Shown here: positions 14,479 to 22,315 of the stretch, one piece after another
How the letters are laid out: each line of letters starts with the position of its first letter
Position numbering within the stretch: the stretch's first letter is position 1
Source: an uncultured Christensenellaceae bacterium
GTDB taxonomy: Bacteria; Bacillota; Clostridia; Christensenellales; Pumilibacteraceae
NCBI GenBank assembly: GCA_910587445.1
Contig: CAJULE010000011.1
Span: 1-28,661 of the forward strand
DNA length: 28,661 nt
Reading direction: 5' to 3'
Notes under the pieces: model-generated
What the model was told of the DNA's origin: nothing
The model's database searches: none
What the model saw: only the letters and a program-made list of their open reading frames with translations
Made by a program: the position numbers and the translations under genes

Positions 14479-16029
14479 ATGAATAAAGATACGTTAGACG
14501 TAAAAAATATTCCTGCCGAAGAATTCGAATTTGTAAGCGAGAGGGATATTTCTCACGACAAAAAGCTTTCTACGAAACCCGTAGGTTACTTCAAAGACGC
14601 TTTTCGACGCTTTTGCAAAAACAAAGGTTCGGTGGTTGCGGCAATCATCATAATTATATTGGTACTGTTTGCAATAATTGCGCCGTTCTGTACGCCGTAT
14701 ACGGTTTCCTACTCGGACGAGTATTTTGCTTATGTGCTTCCTAAAAACGGATGGTTTGCTTCTACGAATTTTTGGGACGGTTGCAGCGAGATTTCCGTGA
14801 ACGAAACCACTTTCAACGAATATTATTATGCGGGAGCGGAAACGGGACGTTATTCGATAAAAAATCAGGAATATACTAAAAAAGGCGACTTGTATACTTT
14901 CCGCTTGGACAGTTATGAGTTGAACGGATGCATATATAAAAACGTAAGCGATGCAGAATACAAGAATATTCAGAAATACCAGAACGAAACGGGTATACAG
15001 GTTCTTTATCCGATAGTGCCTGTGTCGAAACGACCGAAATATCCGCAGGTACAGAAAAAGCTCGGCAGTTATTATTACGAAACCAAATTGCTCGGCGGAA
15101 ACGTCATAGCGCCCGTACTCGAAGGCGGAAAACTCAAACTCATATATGCAACGCATAAGGTCGGGGAATCGCGCCGTGACGAGTATGATTCGAAGAGAAT
15201 TGCGGGCGACGGCGAAAAAGGTGTGGAATACGAGTATGCGGTTCGCAACGATACGAATTGGGAAGTTCGCATAAACTGCTACGAGTATTATGTTTACAAT
15301 CATACTTATGTCTTAAAGGACGGAATAAAAAAGCCGTCGTTCCTGTTCGGAACTACGAGTACGGGACAGGATATATTCACCTGTCTTGCGATAGGCGCAC
15401 GTTTTTCATTCTTGTTTGCAATAGCCGTCGCCGTCGTCAATCTCATAGTCGGAGCGATTTACGGCTCTATCGAGGGGTATTACGGCGGAAAAACGGATAT
15501 AATCATGGAACGCATTTCGGATATACTTTCAGCCGTTCCGTCCATGATCGTAATCACTCTTTTGAAATTGCATATGGGAGGAAGCGGGCACATTCTTGTA
15601 CTGTTTTTGGCGTTCTTCCTCACGGGGTGGATAGGAATGGCGAGCACGACCCGAATGCAGTTCTATCGGTATAAGAACCAAGAGTACGTGCTTGCGGCGC
15701 GTACACTCGGCGCGCGCGACAGGCGGCTTATGTTCAAACACATTTTCCCTAACGCACTCGGTACGCTCGTCACGAGTTGCGCGCTCATAATTCCGAGTAT
15801 GATTTTCTCGGAAACGAGTCTTTCCTATCTCGGAATAATAGATCTCACGTCGGGCAACCTTACGAGCGTAGGTACTCTTCTTGCAAACGGGCAGGCGTAT
15901 TTGACATCTTATCCGCATATCATACTTTTTCCGTCGCTGTTCCTTTCGCTTCTCATGCTGTCATTCAACTTGTTCGGCAACGGTCTTCGCGATGCGTTCA
16001 ACCCGAGCTTGCGCGGTACGGAGGGCTGA
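14479..16029 (+). CDS. oppC: Oligopeptide ABC transporter permease with large extracytoplasmic domain
   Basis: A 516-residue permease, the partner of OppB. The first membrane segment is VVAAIIIIILVLFAIIAPF (about 53-71). It is followed by roughly 220 residues rich in Tyr, Asn and Lys (about 77-290) before the conserved FGTTSTGQDIF motif (GTDxxGRDxF in the family) and the remaining membrane segments. The coupling loop reads LAARTLGARDRRLMFKHIFP and the end RDAFNPSLRG is typical. OppC is usually near 300 residues, so the segment between membrane helix 1 and the core is an extra domain outside the membrane, facing OppA. ATG 14479 starts 2 bp after oppB; the Shine-Dalgarno is weak (GGGGG), suggesting translational coupling. 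The frame is open further upstream, inside oppB, but that part is not permease-like. Confidence 0.92.
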   Translation: MNKDTLDVKNIPAEEFEFVSERDISHDKKLSTKPVGYFKDAFRRFCKNKGSVVAAIIIIILVLFAIIAPFCTPYTVSYSDEYFAYVLPKNGWFASTNFWDGCSEISVNETTFNEYYYAGAETGRYSIKNQEYTKKGDLYTFRLDSYELNGCIYKNVSDAEYKNIQKYQNETGIQVLYPIVPVSKRPKYPQVQKKLGSYYYETKLLGGNVIAPVLEGGKLKLIYATHKVGESRRDEYDSKRIAGDGEKGVEYEYAVRNDTNWEVRINCYEYYVYNHTYVLKDGIKKPSFLFGTTSTGQDIFTCLAIGARFSFLFAIAVAVVNLIVGAIYGSIEGYYGGKTDIIMERISDILSAVPSMIVITLLKLHMGGSGHILVLFLAFFLTGWIGMASTTRMQFYRYKNQEYVLAARTLGARDRRLMFKHIFPNALGTLVTSCALIIPSMIFSETSLSYLGIIDLTSGNLTSVGTLLANGQAYLTSYPHIILFPSLFLSLLMLSFNLFGNGLRDAFNPSLRGTEG

Positions 16030-16032
16030 GTT

Positions 16033-18318
16033 ATGGAAAACATCGAAAATAAAAACGTGGTGATAAAGGACAAACCCGACCCTAAGGGCAGACAGGTAAA
16101 ACTCGCCGTCGACAATCTGAAAGTTTCGTTCCGCACGGACGGCGGTCTCGTTCAAGCCGTGCGCGACATAAGCTTCGACCTGTATAAGGGCGAGACGCTT
16201 GCGATAGTGGGCGAGTCCGGCTCCGGCAAATCGGTCACTAACCGCGCCGTAATGGGCATACTCGCGGGCAACGCCGTAAAAGAGGGCGGCGAGATTATCT
16301 ATGACGGACAGGATCTTATGAAGATATCCGAAGAGGAGTTCCATAAGATACGCGGCGACAAAATAGCTATGATCTTCCAGGATCCCATGTCGAGCCTTAA
16401 CCCCATAATGCGCGTAGGCAAACAGCTTACCGAAGCCATGATCTTGAAGGGCAGACTTTCGAGCAAGCAATCGCGCAACGATTTCAATGCTACGCTTGCC
16501 GAGGTCAATAGGTGCATGGACGCGGCAAAGGGCGAAAGCCTTACAAGCGAGCAGAAAGCCGACCATAGGACAAAGTGCAAAAACTTCGATAAGTTCGAGT
16601 ATAAACATCTCGAGCTCGAAAACGCTTACAACAAGGCGCACGAGGCGGCTACGGACGCTCTCGCCGAGCTCGACGACATTCTTTTCCGCATAGAAAAGAA
16701 CGCCTATGCAAACCTTCGCCGTGACATAAGCGAGGCGCTTAAATTTGCCGAACGCAGTTTCGACAAGTACGTCGTTTGCGCACGCGCGCAGGAGCTTAAG
16801 GACGAAATAGCGGCGGTAAAAACCATAATACGCGTTCCCGCCGTGAAGAAGTTTACGAACTTTATGCTCAGGCTTTTCAACCGTGCCGAGAGCAAGGAGC
16901 TTTCCGCCGACTTCGAAACGGCAGGCAAGCACCTCGAAAAGGTCAGGGAAATACTCTCCGAGGCAGTGGCGTTTATAAAGCCCAACTTCTTTGCAATGGG
17001 ATACTTTGTCACGTTCTCGGGCGGACAGCCTCTTCCCGATATGCCGCTTGACGAGCTCAATAAGTTCCTTCGTAAGTATCTCGACGACAATTTCATGCTG
17101 TCGTTCCGAGCCGTCGCAGAGGAGGGCGTCAGATTTTCGCACGCCCGTTCGCTTGCGAATAAGCGCGAAGCGATTGCGGAGATAAACGGTCTTTTGCACG
17201 TGTTCACACGCGAGCCTATCGAAAAGTACGAGGCAAAAGTTGCGAGCAAGCAGCTGTTTAAAGCCGTGGAGAAGGCTATAGACCGCCTCGAGGTCGTCAA
17301 GGACAACATCTCGTATACGTTCGAGTCCGGACTGAGGTCTGCGCTTGCCGCATATTTCAATGGCATAAAGCTCAATAGAAAAGAGGAAAAACGCTACGAA
17401 AAGCAGATGAGAAGTTACGAGCGCAAAGTCTCGTCGGGCAAAAAACTCGACTACGAAGTTCGCGCAAAAAAACTCGTCGATCTCGACGCGGCGCGCGAGG
17501 ACGTAGTCCACGTACTGCTTCGTCTCAAGGCTCGCTACGAAAGCGATCTTTCCGCCGCCGCTCCCGATTTTGCCGAGCGCACGGTCGACATAATCGACTA
17601 TCTCAAGGAAAAGGCGTCGGGCGTCGTCTATAAGGTCACGCGCAGTATGGCGAAGATACGCGCGCTCAAGCTTTTGAAAGAGGTCGGCATACCCGATCCC
17701 GCCAAGCGCCTCAAACAGTATCCGTTCGAGTTTTCCGGCGGTATGCGTCAGCGCATCGTCATAGCGATAGCGCTCTCGGCAGACCCCGATATACTCATTT
17801 GCGACGAGCCTACGACCGCACTCGACGTCACCATTCAGTCGCAGATACTCGAACTCATAAACCGCGTCAAAAAGGAACGTCAGCTTTCCGTCATATTCAT
17901 TACGCACGACTTGGGCGTCGTTGCGAACATGGCGGACAGAGTCGCCGTCATGTATGCGGGTAAAATCGTCGAGATAGGCACGGCAAACGACGTGTTCTAT
18001 TCGCCGGCGCACCCGTACACGTGGGCGCTTCTGTCCTCGATGCCCGACCTCGACACGAAGGAAAAGCTCGAGGCAATCCCCGGCACTCCGCCGAATATGA
18101 TTTTCCCGCCCAAGGGCGACGCTTTTGCCGAACGTAACAAGTACGCGATGAAGATCGATTTCGAGCGCCAGCCGCCCATGTTCGAGATAAGCGACACTCA
18201 CTATGCGGCGACCTGGCTGTTGCATCCGTCCGCGCCTAAGGTCGAACCGCCCAAATCGGTTACGGAGCGGATAGCCCGCATGAAAGCGGCAAATGCGAGG
18301 AGGCAGGACAATGAATAG
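16033..18318 (+). CDS. oppD: Oligopeptide ABC transporter ATPase OppD with a ~400-residue internal insertion
   Basis: A 761-residue ATPase subunit; OppD is normally 320-350. Walker A GESGSGKS is at 60-67, the Q-loop Q116 in IFQDPMSSLNP, the signature FSGGMRQR at 567-574, Walker B D591-E592 in ICDEPTTALD, and the switch H625. The Q-loop and signature are 452 residues apart instead of about 60-70. The extra segment (about 137-545) is highly charged and mostly helical, with an internal FSGGQP (328-333) that looks like a second signature. The C-terminal oligopeptide-transporter tail (HPYTWALL...) is present, but its four Cys positions are D696, N702, D709 and T727. The gene starts 3 bp after oppC and overlaps oppF by 8 bp. 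Confidence 0.92.
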   Translation: MENIENKNVVIKDKPDPKGRQVKLAVDNLKVSFRTDGGLVQAVRDISFDLYKGETLAIVGESGSGKSVTNRAVMGILAGNAVKEGGEIIYDGQDLMKISEEEFHKIRGDKIAMIFQDPMSSLNPIMRVGKQLTEAMILKGRLSSKQSRNDFNATLAEVNRCMDAAKGESLTSEQKADHRTKCKNFDKFEYKHLELENAYNKAHEAATDALAELDDILFRIEKNAYANLRRDISEALKFAERSFDKYVVCARAQELKDEIAAVKTIIRVPAVKKFTNFMLRLFNRAESKELSADFETAGKHLEKVREILSEAVAFIKPNFFAMGYFVTFSGGQPLPDMPLDELNKFLRKYLDDNFMLSFRAVAEEGVRFSHARSLANKREAIAEINGLLHVFTREPIEKYEAKVASKQLFKAVEKAIDRLEVVKDNISYTFESGLRSALAAYFNGIKLNRKEEKRYEKQMRSYERKVSSGKKLDYEVRAKKLVDLDAAREDVVHVLLRLKARYESDLSAAAPDFAERTVDIIDYLKEKASGVVYKVTRSMAKIRALKLLKEVGIPDPAKRLKQYPFEFSGGMRQRIVIAIALSADPDILICDEPTTALDVTIQSQILELINRVKKERQLSVIFITHDLGVVANMADRVAVMYAGKIVEIGTANDVFYSPAHPYTWALLSSMPDLDTKEKLEAIPGTPPNMIFPPKGDAFAERNKYAMKIDFERQPPMFEISDTHYAATWLLHPSAPKVEPPKSVTERIARMKAANARRQDNE

Positions 18319-19807
18319 TGAAGAGCTTAATGTCGTTTCCGACGAAAACGAAAAAAAAGACGACGTACTTCTTAAGGTCGATCATCTTTGTCAATACTTC
18401 AAAATAGGACCGGGGCAGGAGCTTAAGGCGGTCGACGACGTGAGCTTCGACGTCAAACGCGGCGAGGTGTTCGGTCTTGTCGGCGAAAGCGGCTGCGGAA
18501 AGACGACGACGGGACGCTCCATAATCCGTCTCTACGACATTACGGGCGGCAGCGTCTATTTCGGCGGTCAGCGTATCTGTGCTGGTATACGCTCGTATAA
18601 GGACGCCGTAAATGCGGCTAAAGCCGAGTACAACCGTACGGTAAAGGAAATAAAAGCCAAGGTTGCCGAAGACAAGAAAAACGGCATGAGCGATATGCGC
18701 CGCGAGTACCGCGAGGCTTTGGACGACGCGGAAGATAAGCTTCACGAGGTCGTGACGAGAGAGACCGCGAACATTCGTTCGGCAAGGGAAGACCACAAGC
18801 GTTGCAACAAGAATTATGCCGAAGCTATGTGCGCGGCGGTCAGGGACAAGTACGAGCCTCTTCTTGCCGCCGAAACCGACGAGGCAAAAAGGGCGGCGCT
18901 CGAAAAGGAATACAAAAAAGAGCTTCGTCTCGCGAAGAAAGACCGCATTATGAACAAAATGCAGATGATCTTTCAGGACCCGATCGCAAGTCTCAATCCC
19001 CGTATGACGGTGCGTGAGATAATCGCAGAGGGGCTCATAATCCGCGGAATAAAGGACAAGGCATACATCGACGAGCAGGTATATAAAATGCTCGACCTCG
19101 TGGGTCTCGTGCCCGAGCATGCGGGGCGCTATCCGCATGAGTTCTCGGGCGGTCAGCGTCAGCGTATCGGCATAGCCCGCGCCATTGTCTTGAACCCCGA
19201 GCTCATAATCGCGGACGAACCGATTTCCGCGCTCGACGTGTCCATTCAGGCGCAGGTCATAAATCTTTTGAACTCTCTTCGCGAAAAGCTCGGACTTACG
19301 ATCCTTTTCATAGCACACGACTTGTCCGTCGTCAAGTACTTTTCGGACAGAATAGGCGTCATGTATTTCGGTAAACTCGTCGAGCTTGCCACGAGCGACG
19401 AACTGTTCGCTCACCCGCTTCATCCGTACACGCGCTCGCTCCTGTCCGCCATTCCGCTTCCCGATCCCGACTACGAGAAGGGAAGAAAGCGTATCGTCTA
19501 CAATCCCGTCGCAGAGCACGACTATTCCGTGGAGGGGCCGACAATGCGCGAGATAGCGCCCGGACACTTCATTCGCTGTAACACCGCCGAGTTCGAAAAA
19601 TACAAGGCGGAAATCGAGGAGATAGAGCGCGCCAAAAAGGAAAAAGCCGAAAAGGTCGAGAAATCGGCGCCCGTCTTTGAACCGAACGTATCGGAAAAAT
19701 CGGACGAGCCGCTTCCGGACGACGCCAAACCTAAAAAAGCGGCGACGAAAAAGACCGCAAAACCGGCGGACGGTAAGAAAAAATCTTCGGCAAAGAAGAC
19801 GAAGTGA
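18311..19807 (+). CDS. oppF: Oligopeptide ABC transporter ATPase OppF with insertion and Lys-rich tail
   Basis: A 498-residue second ATPase. Walker A is GESGCGKTT (58-66), Q-loop Q222 in IFQDPIASLNP, signature FSGGQRQR (278-285), Walker B D302-E303 in IADEPISALD, switch H336. About 120 extra charged, helix-forming residues (92-212; Lys/Glu/Ala/Arg) lie between Walker A and the Q-loop, a different place from the OppD insertion. The C-terminus carries MREIAPGHFIRC and then a tail of about 85 residues rich in Lys, Glu, Pro and Ala, ending KKSSAKKTK. ATG 18311 is preferred since GAGGAGG ends 7 bp before it; it overlaps oppD by 8 bp. It pairs with OppD to drive peptide import. Confidence 0.92.
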   Translation: MNSEELNVVSDENEKKDDVLLKVDHLCQYFKIGPGQELKAVDDVSFDVKRGEVFGLVGESGCGKTTTGRSIIRLYDITGGSVYFGGQRICAGIRSYKDAVNAAKAEYNRTVKEIKAKVAEDKKNGMSDMRREYREALDDAEDKLHEVVTRETANIRSAREDHKRCNKNYAEAMCAAVRDKYEPLLAAETDEAKRAALEKEYKKELRLAKKDRIMNKMQMIFQDPIASLNPRMTVREIIAEGLIIRGIKDKAYIDEQVYKMLDLVGLVPEHAGRYPHEFSGGQRQRIGIARAIVLNPELIIADEPISALDVSIQAQVINLLNSLREKLGLTILFIAHDLSVVKYFSDRIGVMYFGKLVELATSDELFAHPLHPYTRSLLSAIPLPDPDYEKGRKRIVYNPVAEHDYSVEGPTMREIAPGHFIRCNTAEFEKYKAEIEEIERAKKEKAEKVEKSAPVFEPNVSEKSDEPLPDDAKPKKAATKKTAKPADGKKKSSAKKTK

Positions 19808-20220
19808 TGAAAGGTTGGTTGAAAACACTGCTGCAATATTCGATAACGGCGGCGATAGGCATATGCGTCGCCGTTGTTATCATGGCGGTTAAGGGGCTGT
19901 TCGGCGGTGCGGAACTCGCGGCTAAAGACGTATATCAAATTCTGTGCGACGCGTTTTTCGTGCCGGGCGTCATAATAGGCGGCGTGGGACTTATCGTATT
20001 TGCCAGCCACGGCGGCGTATTCGATATGCTCGGCTATGCCGTTAGATTGTTTTTCGATCTCTTCAGACGCGATGTGACAAAGCGCAAGTACAGGGACTTT
20101 TACGAGTACAAAGAGGCAAAGAAAGACAAACAGCGCTCGAGCATACTGTTTCTTCTCATAATCGGTTGCGCCCTTATCGTCATATCGGTCGTCTTTCTCA
20201 TTCTTTACTATCATTCGTAG
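19807..20220 (+). CDS. Small membrane protein, DUF3899-like
   Basis: This 137-residue membrane protein has three hydrophobic segments (about 10-30, 47-67 and 115-134). Between the second and third is a cytoplasmic stretch GGVFDMLGYAVRLFFDLFRR...KYRDFYEYKEAKK, which matches the pattern of the DUF3899 family as I remember it; function unknown. The ATG at 19807 shares one base with the oppF stop (TGATG); a GTG one codon earlier is an alternative. As the last gene before the operon terminator it is coupled to the transporter and could be an accessory membrane partner, but that is inference from position only. Confidence 0.7.
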   Translation: MKGWLKTLLQYSITAAIGICVAVVIMAVKGLFGGAELAAKDVYQILCDAFFVPGVIIGGVGLIVFASHGGVFDMLGYAVRLFFDLFRRDVTKRKYRDFYEYKEAKKDKQRSSILFLLIIGCALIVISVVFLILYYHS

Positions 20221-20247
20221 AGAGGCTCGCAAATTTTTGCGGAAATT

Positions 20248-20278
20248 TACGAAAATGTATTTACATTTCGTATTTTTT
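20248..20278 (+). terminator. Terminator of the opp operon
   Basis: TACGAAAATGTA (20248-20259) pairs with TACATTTCGTA (20262-20272) with one bulged A, followed by TTTTTT. The stem is AT-rich and so moderate in strength. Its right arm overlaps the -35 box of the next promoter. Confidence 0.7.
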
Positions 20279-20288
20279 GTGTTAGAAT
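20260..20288 (+). promoter_or_regulatory. Promoter of the cytidylate-kinase-like gene
   Basis: TTTACA (20260-20265), 17 bp, TAGAAT (20283-20288). Each box differs from consensus at one base. The start site would be near 20295, about 25 nt before the ATG at 20320. Confidence 0.75.
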
Positions 20289-20319
20289 GTTCTTAACCTT
20301 GAGTGAGGAGGTCTTTTCG

Positions 20320-20931
20320 ATGAATAAAGTAGTCACACTCTCTCGTCAGTTCGGCAGCGGCGGCGCCGAAATCGGTAAAAAGCTTGCCGAAGCGCTCGGC
20401 GTACCTTGCTATGACAAACACGTCATACAGCAGGCGGCGGAGAAAAGCGGCATATCCAAAGAGCATTTCGAACGCGCCGACGAAAAGCGCACGAACAGCT
20501 TTCTGTTCTCTATCGCGGCGGCTCATTACGGCGGAACGGCTGTGCCGATACAGCTCGAGGATATCATAACCGACGACAGGCTGTTCATCTATACGGCGCA
20601 GACCATAAAGGATATGGCAAAAGATCCGTGCCTTATAGTCGGACGCTGTGCGGACGATATATTGCGCGACGAGGAAAAGCTCATTCGCATATTCGTCTAT
20701 GCCGACATGGACGCTCGTGTAAAGCGCATATGCGAGCTGTACGATCTCACCGAAAAAGCGGCGGCTACGCTCATAAAAAAGACCGACAAACGCCGTGCAA
20801 ACTATTACAATTTTTACACCTCTCGCACCTGGGGCGAAGCTGCGAACTATGATATCTGTATCAATTCGACCCGCCTCGGCATCGACGGAACGGTGAAGGC
20901 GCTCCACGGCTTCATAACCGAGTGTAAGTAG
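20320..20931 (+). CDS. Cytidylate kinase-like family protein
   Basis: A 203-residue P-loop kinase of the cytidylate-kinase-2 family. The nucleotide loop is SRQFGSGGAEIGKKLAEALG (8-27), followed by YDKHVIQQAAEKSGIS, and the middle holds LIVGRCADDIL and FVYADMDARVKRI, all usual for this family. It is distinct from the essential Cmk and its substrate is not established; phosphorylation of a nucleotide or related compound is the general expectation. ATG 20320 is preferred over the upstream in-frame start, as GAGGAGG lies just before it. It is a single-gene unit with its own promoter and a strong terminator behind it. Confidence 0.85.
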   Translation: MNKVVTLSRQFGSGGAEIGKKLAEALGVPCYDKHVIQQAAEKSGISKEHFERADEKRTNSFLFSIAAAHYGGTAVPIQLEDIITDDRLFIYTAQTIKDMAKDPCLIVGRCADDILRDEEKLIRIFVYADMDARVKRICELYDLTEKAAATLIKKTDKRRANYYNFYTSRTWGEAANYDICINSTRLGIDGTVKALHGFITECK

Positions 20932-20977
20932 GCGGTATTCAAAACTATCAACCGTTTAAAACAGATACAAAACATGA

Positions 20978-21012
20978 AAAAAACGCGTTGCGCCTTAGGC
21001 GTTACGCGTTTT
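20978..21012. terminator. Bidirectional terminator
   Basis: AAAACGCGT (20980-20988) pairs with ACGCGTTTT (21004-21012), extended inside by GCGCC/GGCGT around a short loop. T runs follow in both directions (seven on the minus strand), so it serves the kinase gene and the converging GNAT gene. Confidence 0.85.
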
Positions 21013-21029
21013 GTGTTGTATCGAAATAA

Positions 21030-21482
21030 TTACGGTTTAAAAAATTCTTTGGTCATCTGAATGTACGGCAGCTCGTTGTAACCGCATTTGCCGTACAGCC
21101 TCCGCGCACCTTCGTTGGACGGCTCGACCTCGAGTCTCATGCGAACCGCTCTTTTTTCGTAGCGGCTGTCGATAAACTCGAAAAACCTGCTCGCAAACGA
21201 TTTCCCGCGAAACTCGGGCAGGACATACAGATCTTCTATCCAAACGCACATTCCGCCGTATTCCGTGGAATAGCTTTTCGCAACGAGCGAATATCCGGCG
21301 ATCCTGCCGCCCTCGTCAAAGACATAGCCTTCGATATACGGAGAATCCGACAGCGCGTCCGTAAGACATCTTTCGAGAGTTTCTTCGGGCGCGTGGTGCA
21401 GAATGACCGGCGAGGAATAGAACTCGACCATCATGTCGAGCACGGCGTGTCTGTCGTGCGCTTCGAGCGGACGAATGATCAT
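21030..21482 (-). CDS. GNAT-family N-acetyltransferase
   Basis: A 150-residue acetyltransferase. The acetyl-CoA-binding motif A is YVLPEFRGKSFASRFFEFI (86-104), and the end EPSNEGARRLYGKCGYNELPYIQMTKEF is the common motif B pattern of this superfamily. The acceptor cannot be told. Its ATG overlaps the stop codon of the upstream membrane-protein gene by four bases (ATGA), so the two are cotranslated from the promoter at 22232-22260. Confidence 0.88.
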   Translation of the reverse strand: MIIRPLEAHDRHAVLDMMVEFYSSPVILHHAPEETLERCLTDALSDSPYIEGYVFDEGGRIAGYSLVAKSYSTEYGGMCVWIEDLYVLPEFRGKSFASRFFEFIDSRYEKRAVRMRLEVEPSNEGARRLYGKCGYNELPYIQMTKEFFKP

Positions 21483-22195
21483 TCTATTATCGTTTCCGTT
21501 TCTTCCGCAACGGCAGCGGATTCCGAGACGCCGGTCGTCGCTGCGGCGGTAGAGCGGAACGGGTCGCTTACTTCGGGCTTCAAGAGCATTGCAAAGGCTC
21601 TGCGGACCTCATCCGAAGAATGTTTGTCCGAGCGTATATAGAGGTTGAGTTCTCTCCGTCTTCCCTTGAGAGTAACGCATACGTCCTCATACTTCTTTTC
21701 AGATATGAACGATATGTCCGCAATCTCGGAAGCGGGGAAGCGGTTGAACTTCTTGTCGAGTAGTCTGCCGTTTGCCTGCGCGCTGTTTGTTATTAGCTCG
21801 TTTTCCGATACGAATACGTCTACGGGATAGGAACCGCCCCAGGTGAAGAAGCCGCGTCCCGCAAATATGAGCCCGATGATTCCGAGCGTGTTTACCGCCG
21901 CATTTCTTGCCGCCTGAGACTTGTTGGGGTAGGCGACGAGGTGAACGTATTCTTTGCCGTCGCCGTATGTCTTATAGGCGATTTTGGAAGGATCGGCAAT
22001 GTTTTTCTTTGCCGCTTTGACTACACAGAGATTGAATACGCCGCAAAGCAAAATCGTTATGCCCACAATGCCGAACAGTATTGCAAAGAGATAAAAGAAA
22101 GGTTCCTCCGTGACGAGCGCCGCTATCACGCTTGCTATTGCAATAGCCGTCAATATTCCGCCCGCAACAAAGAGAGGGGCTGTTTTTCTGTTCAT
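21479..22195 (-). CDS. Membrane protein of unknown function
   Basis: I do not recognise this 238-residue protein. It opens with two membrane segments (about 8-28 and 33-57), then a basic stretch and a beta-rich region. A third hydrophobic stretch (103-118, TLGIIGLIFAGRGFFT) separates this from PVDVFVSENELITNS...FPASEIADISFISEKKYEDVCVTLKG, which has the look of a small PH-like or stress-sensing beta domain. The C-terminal 30 residues are Ala/Thr/Glu-rich and probably disordered. GGAGGAAACT precedes the ATG and a strong promoter lies upstream. It is cotranslated with the GNAT gene. Confidence 0.75.
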   Translation of the reverse strand: MNRKTAPLFVAGGILTAIAIASVIAALVTEEPFFYLFAILFGIVGITILLCGVFNLCVVKAAKKNIADPSKIAYKTYGDGKEYVHLVAYPNKSQAARNAAVNTLGIIGLIFAGRGFFTWGGSYPVDVFVSENELITNSAQANGRLLDKKFNRFPASEIADISFISEKKYEDVCVTLKGRRRELNLYIRSDKHSSDEVRRAFAMLLKPEVSDPFRSTAAATTGVSESAAVAEETETIIE

Positions 22196-22231
22196 AGTTT
22201 CCTCCGAAAAAATATTTTTTTCAACGGTTTT

Positions 22232-22260
22232 ATTTTAACGCAATATTTCCTATTTGTCAA
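22232..22260 (-). promoter_or_regulatory. Promoter of the membrane-protein/GNAT pair
   Basis: On the minus strand: perfect TTGACA (22260-22255), 17 bp, TAAAAT (22237-22232, five of six). The start site would lie about 30 nt before the ATG at 22195. Transcripts of the upstream MATE gene may also read in, as no strong terminator is seen between them. Confidence 0.8.
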
Positions 22261-22315
22261 TAGGTATATGAATTTTTATATAAATATTTTGTCGCCTGAT
22301 ATTTCCGGGCGGTAT

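Noticed and set aside
15961..18225. 754-codon minus-strand open frame opposite oppD
   Set aside because: It lies over a gene with full ABC ATPase motifs on the plus strand; the antisense product has no recognisable domain.
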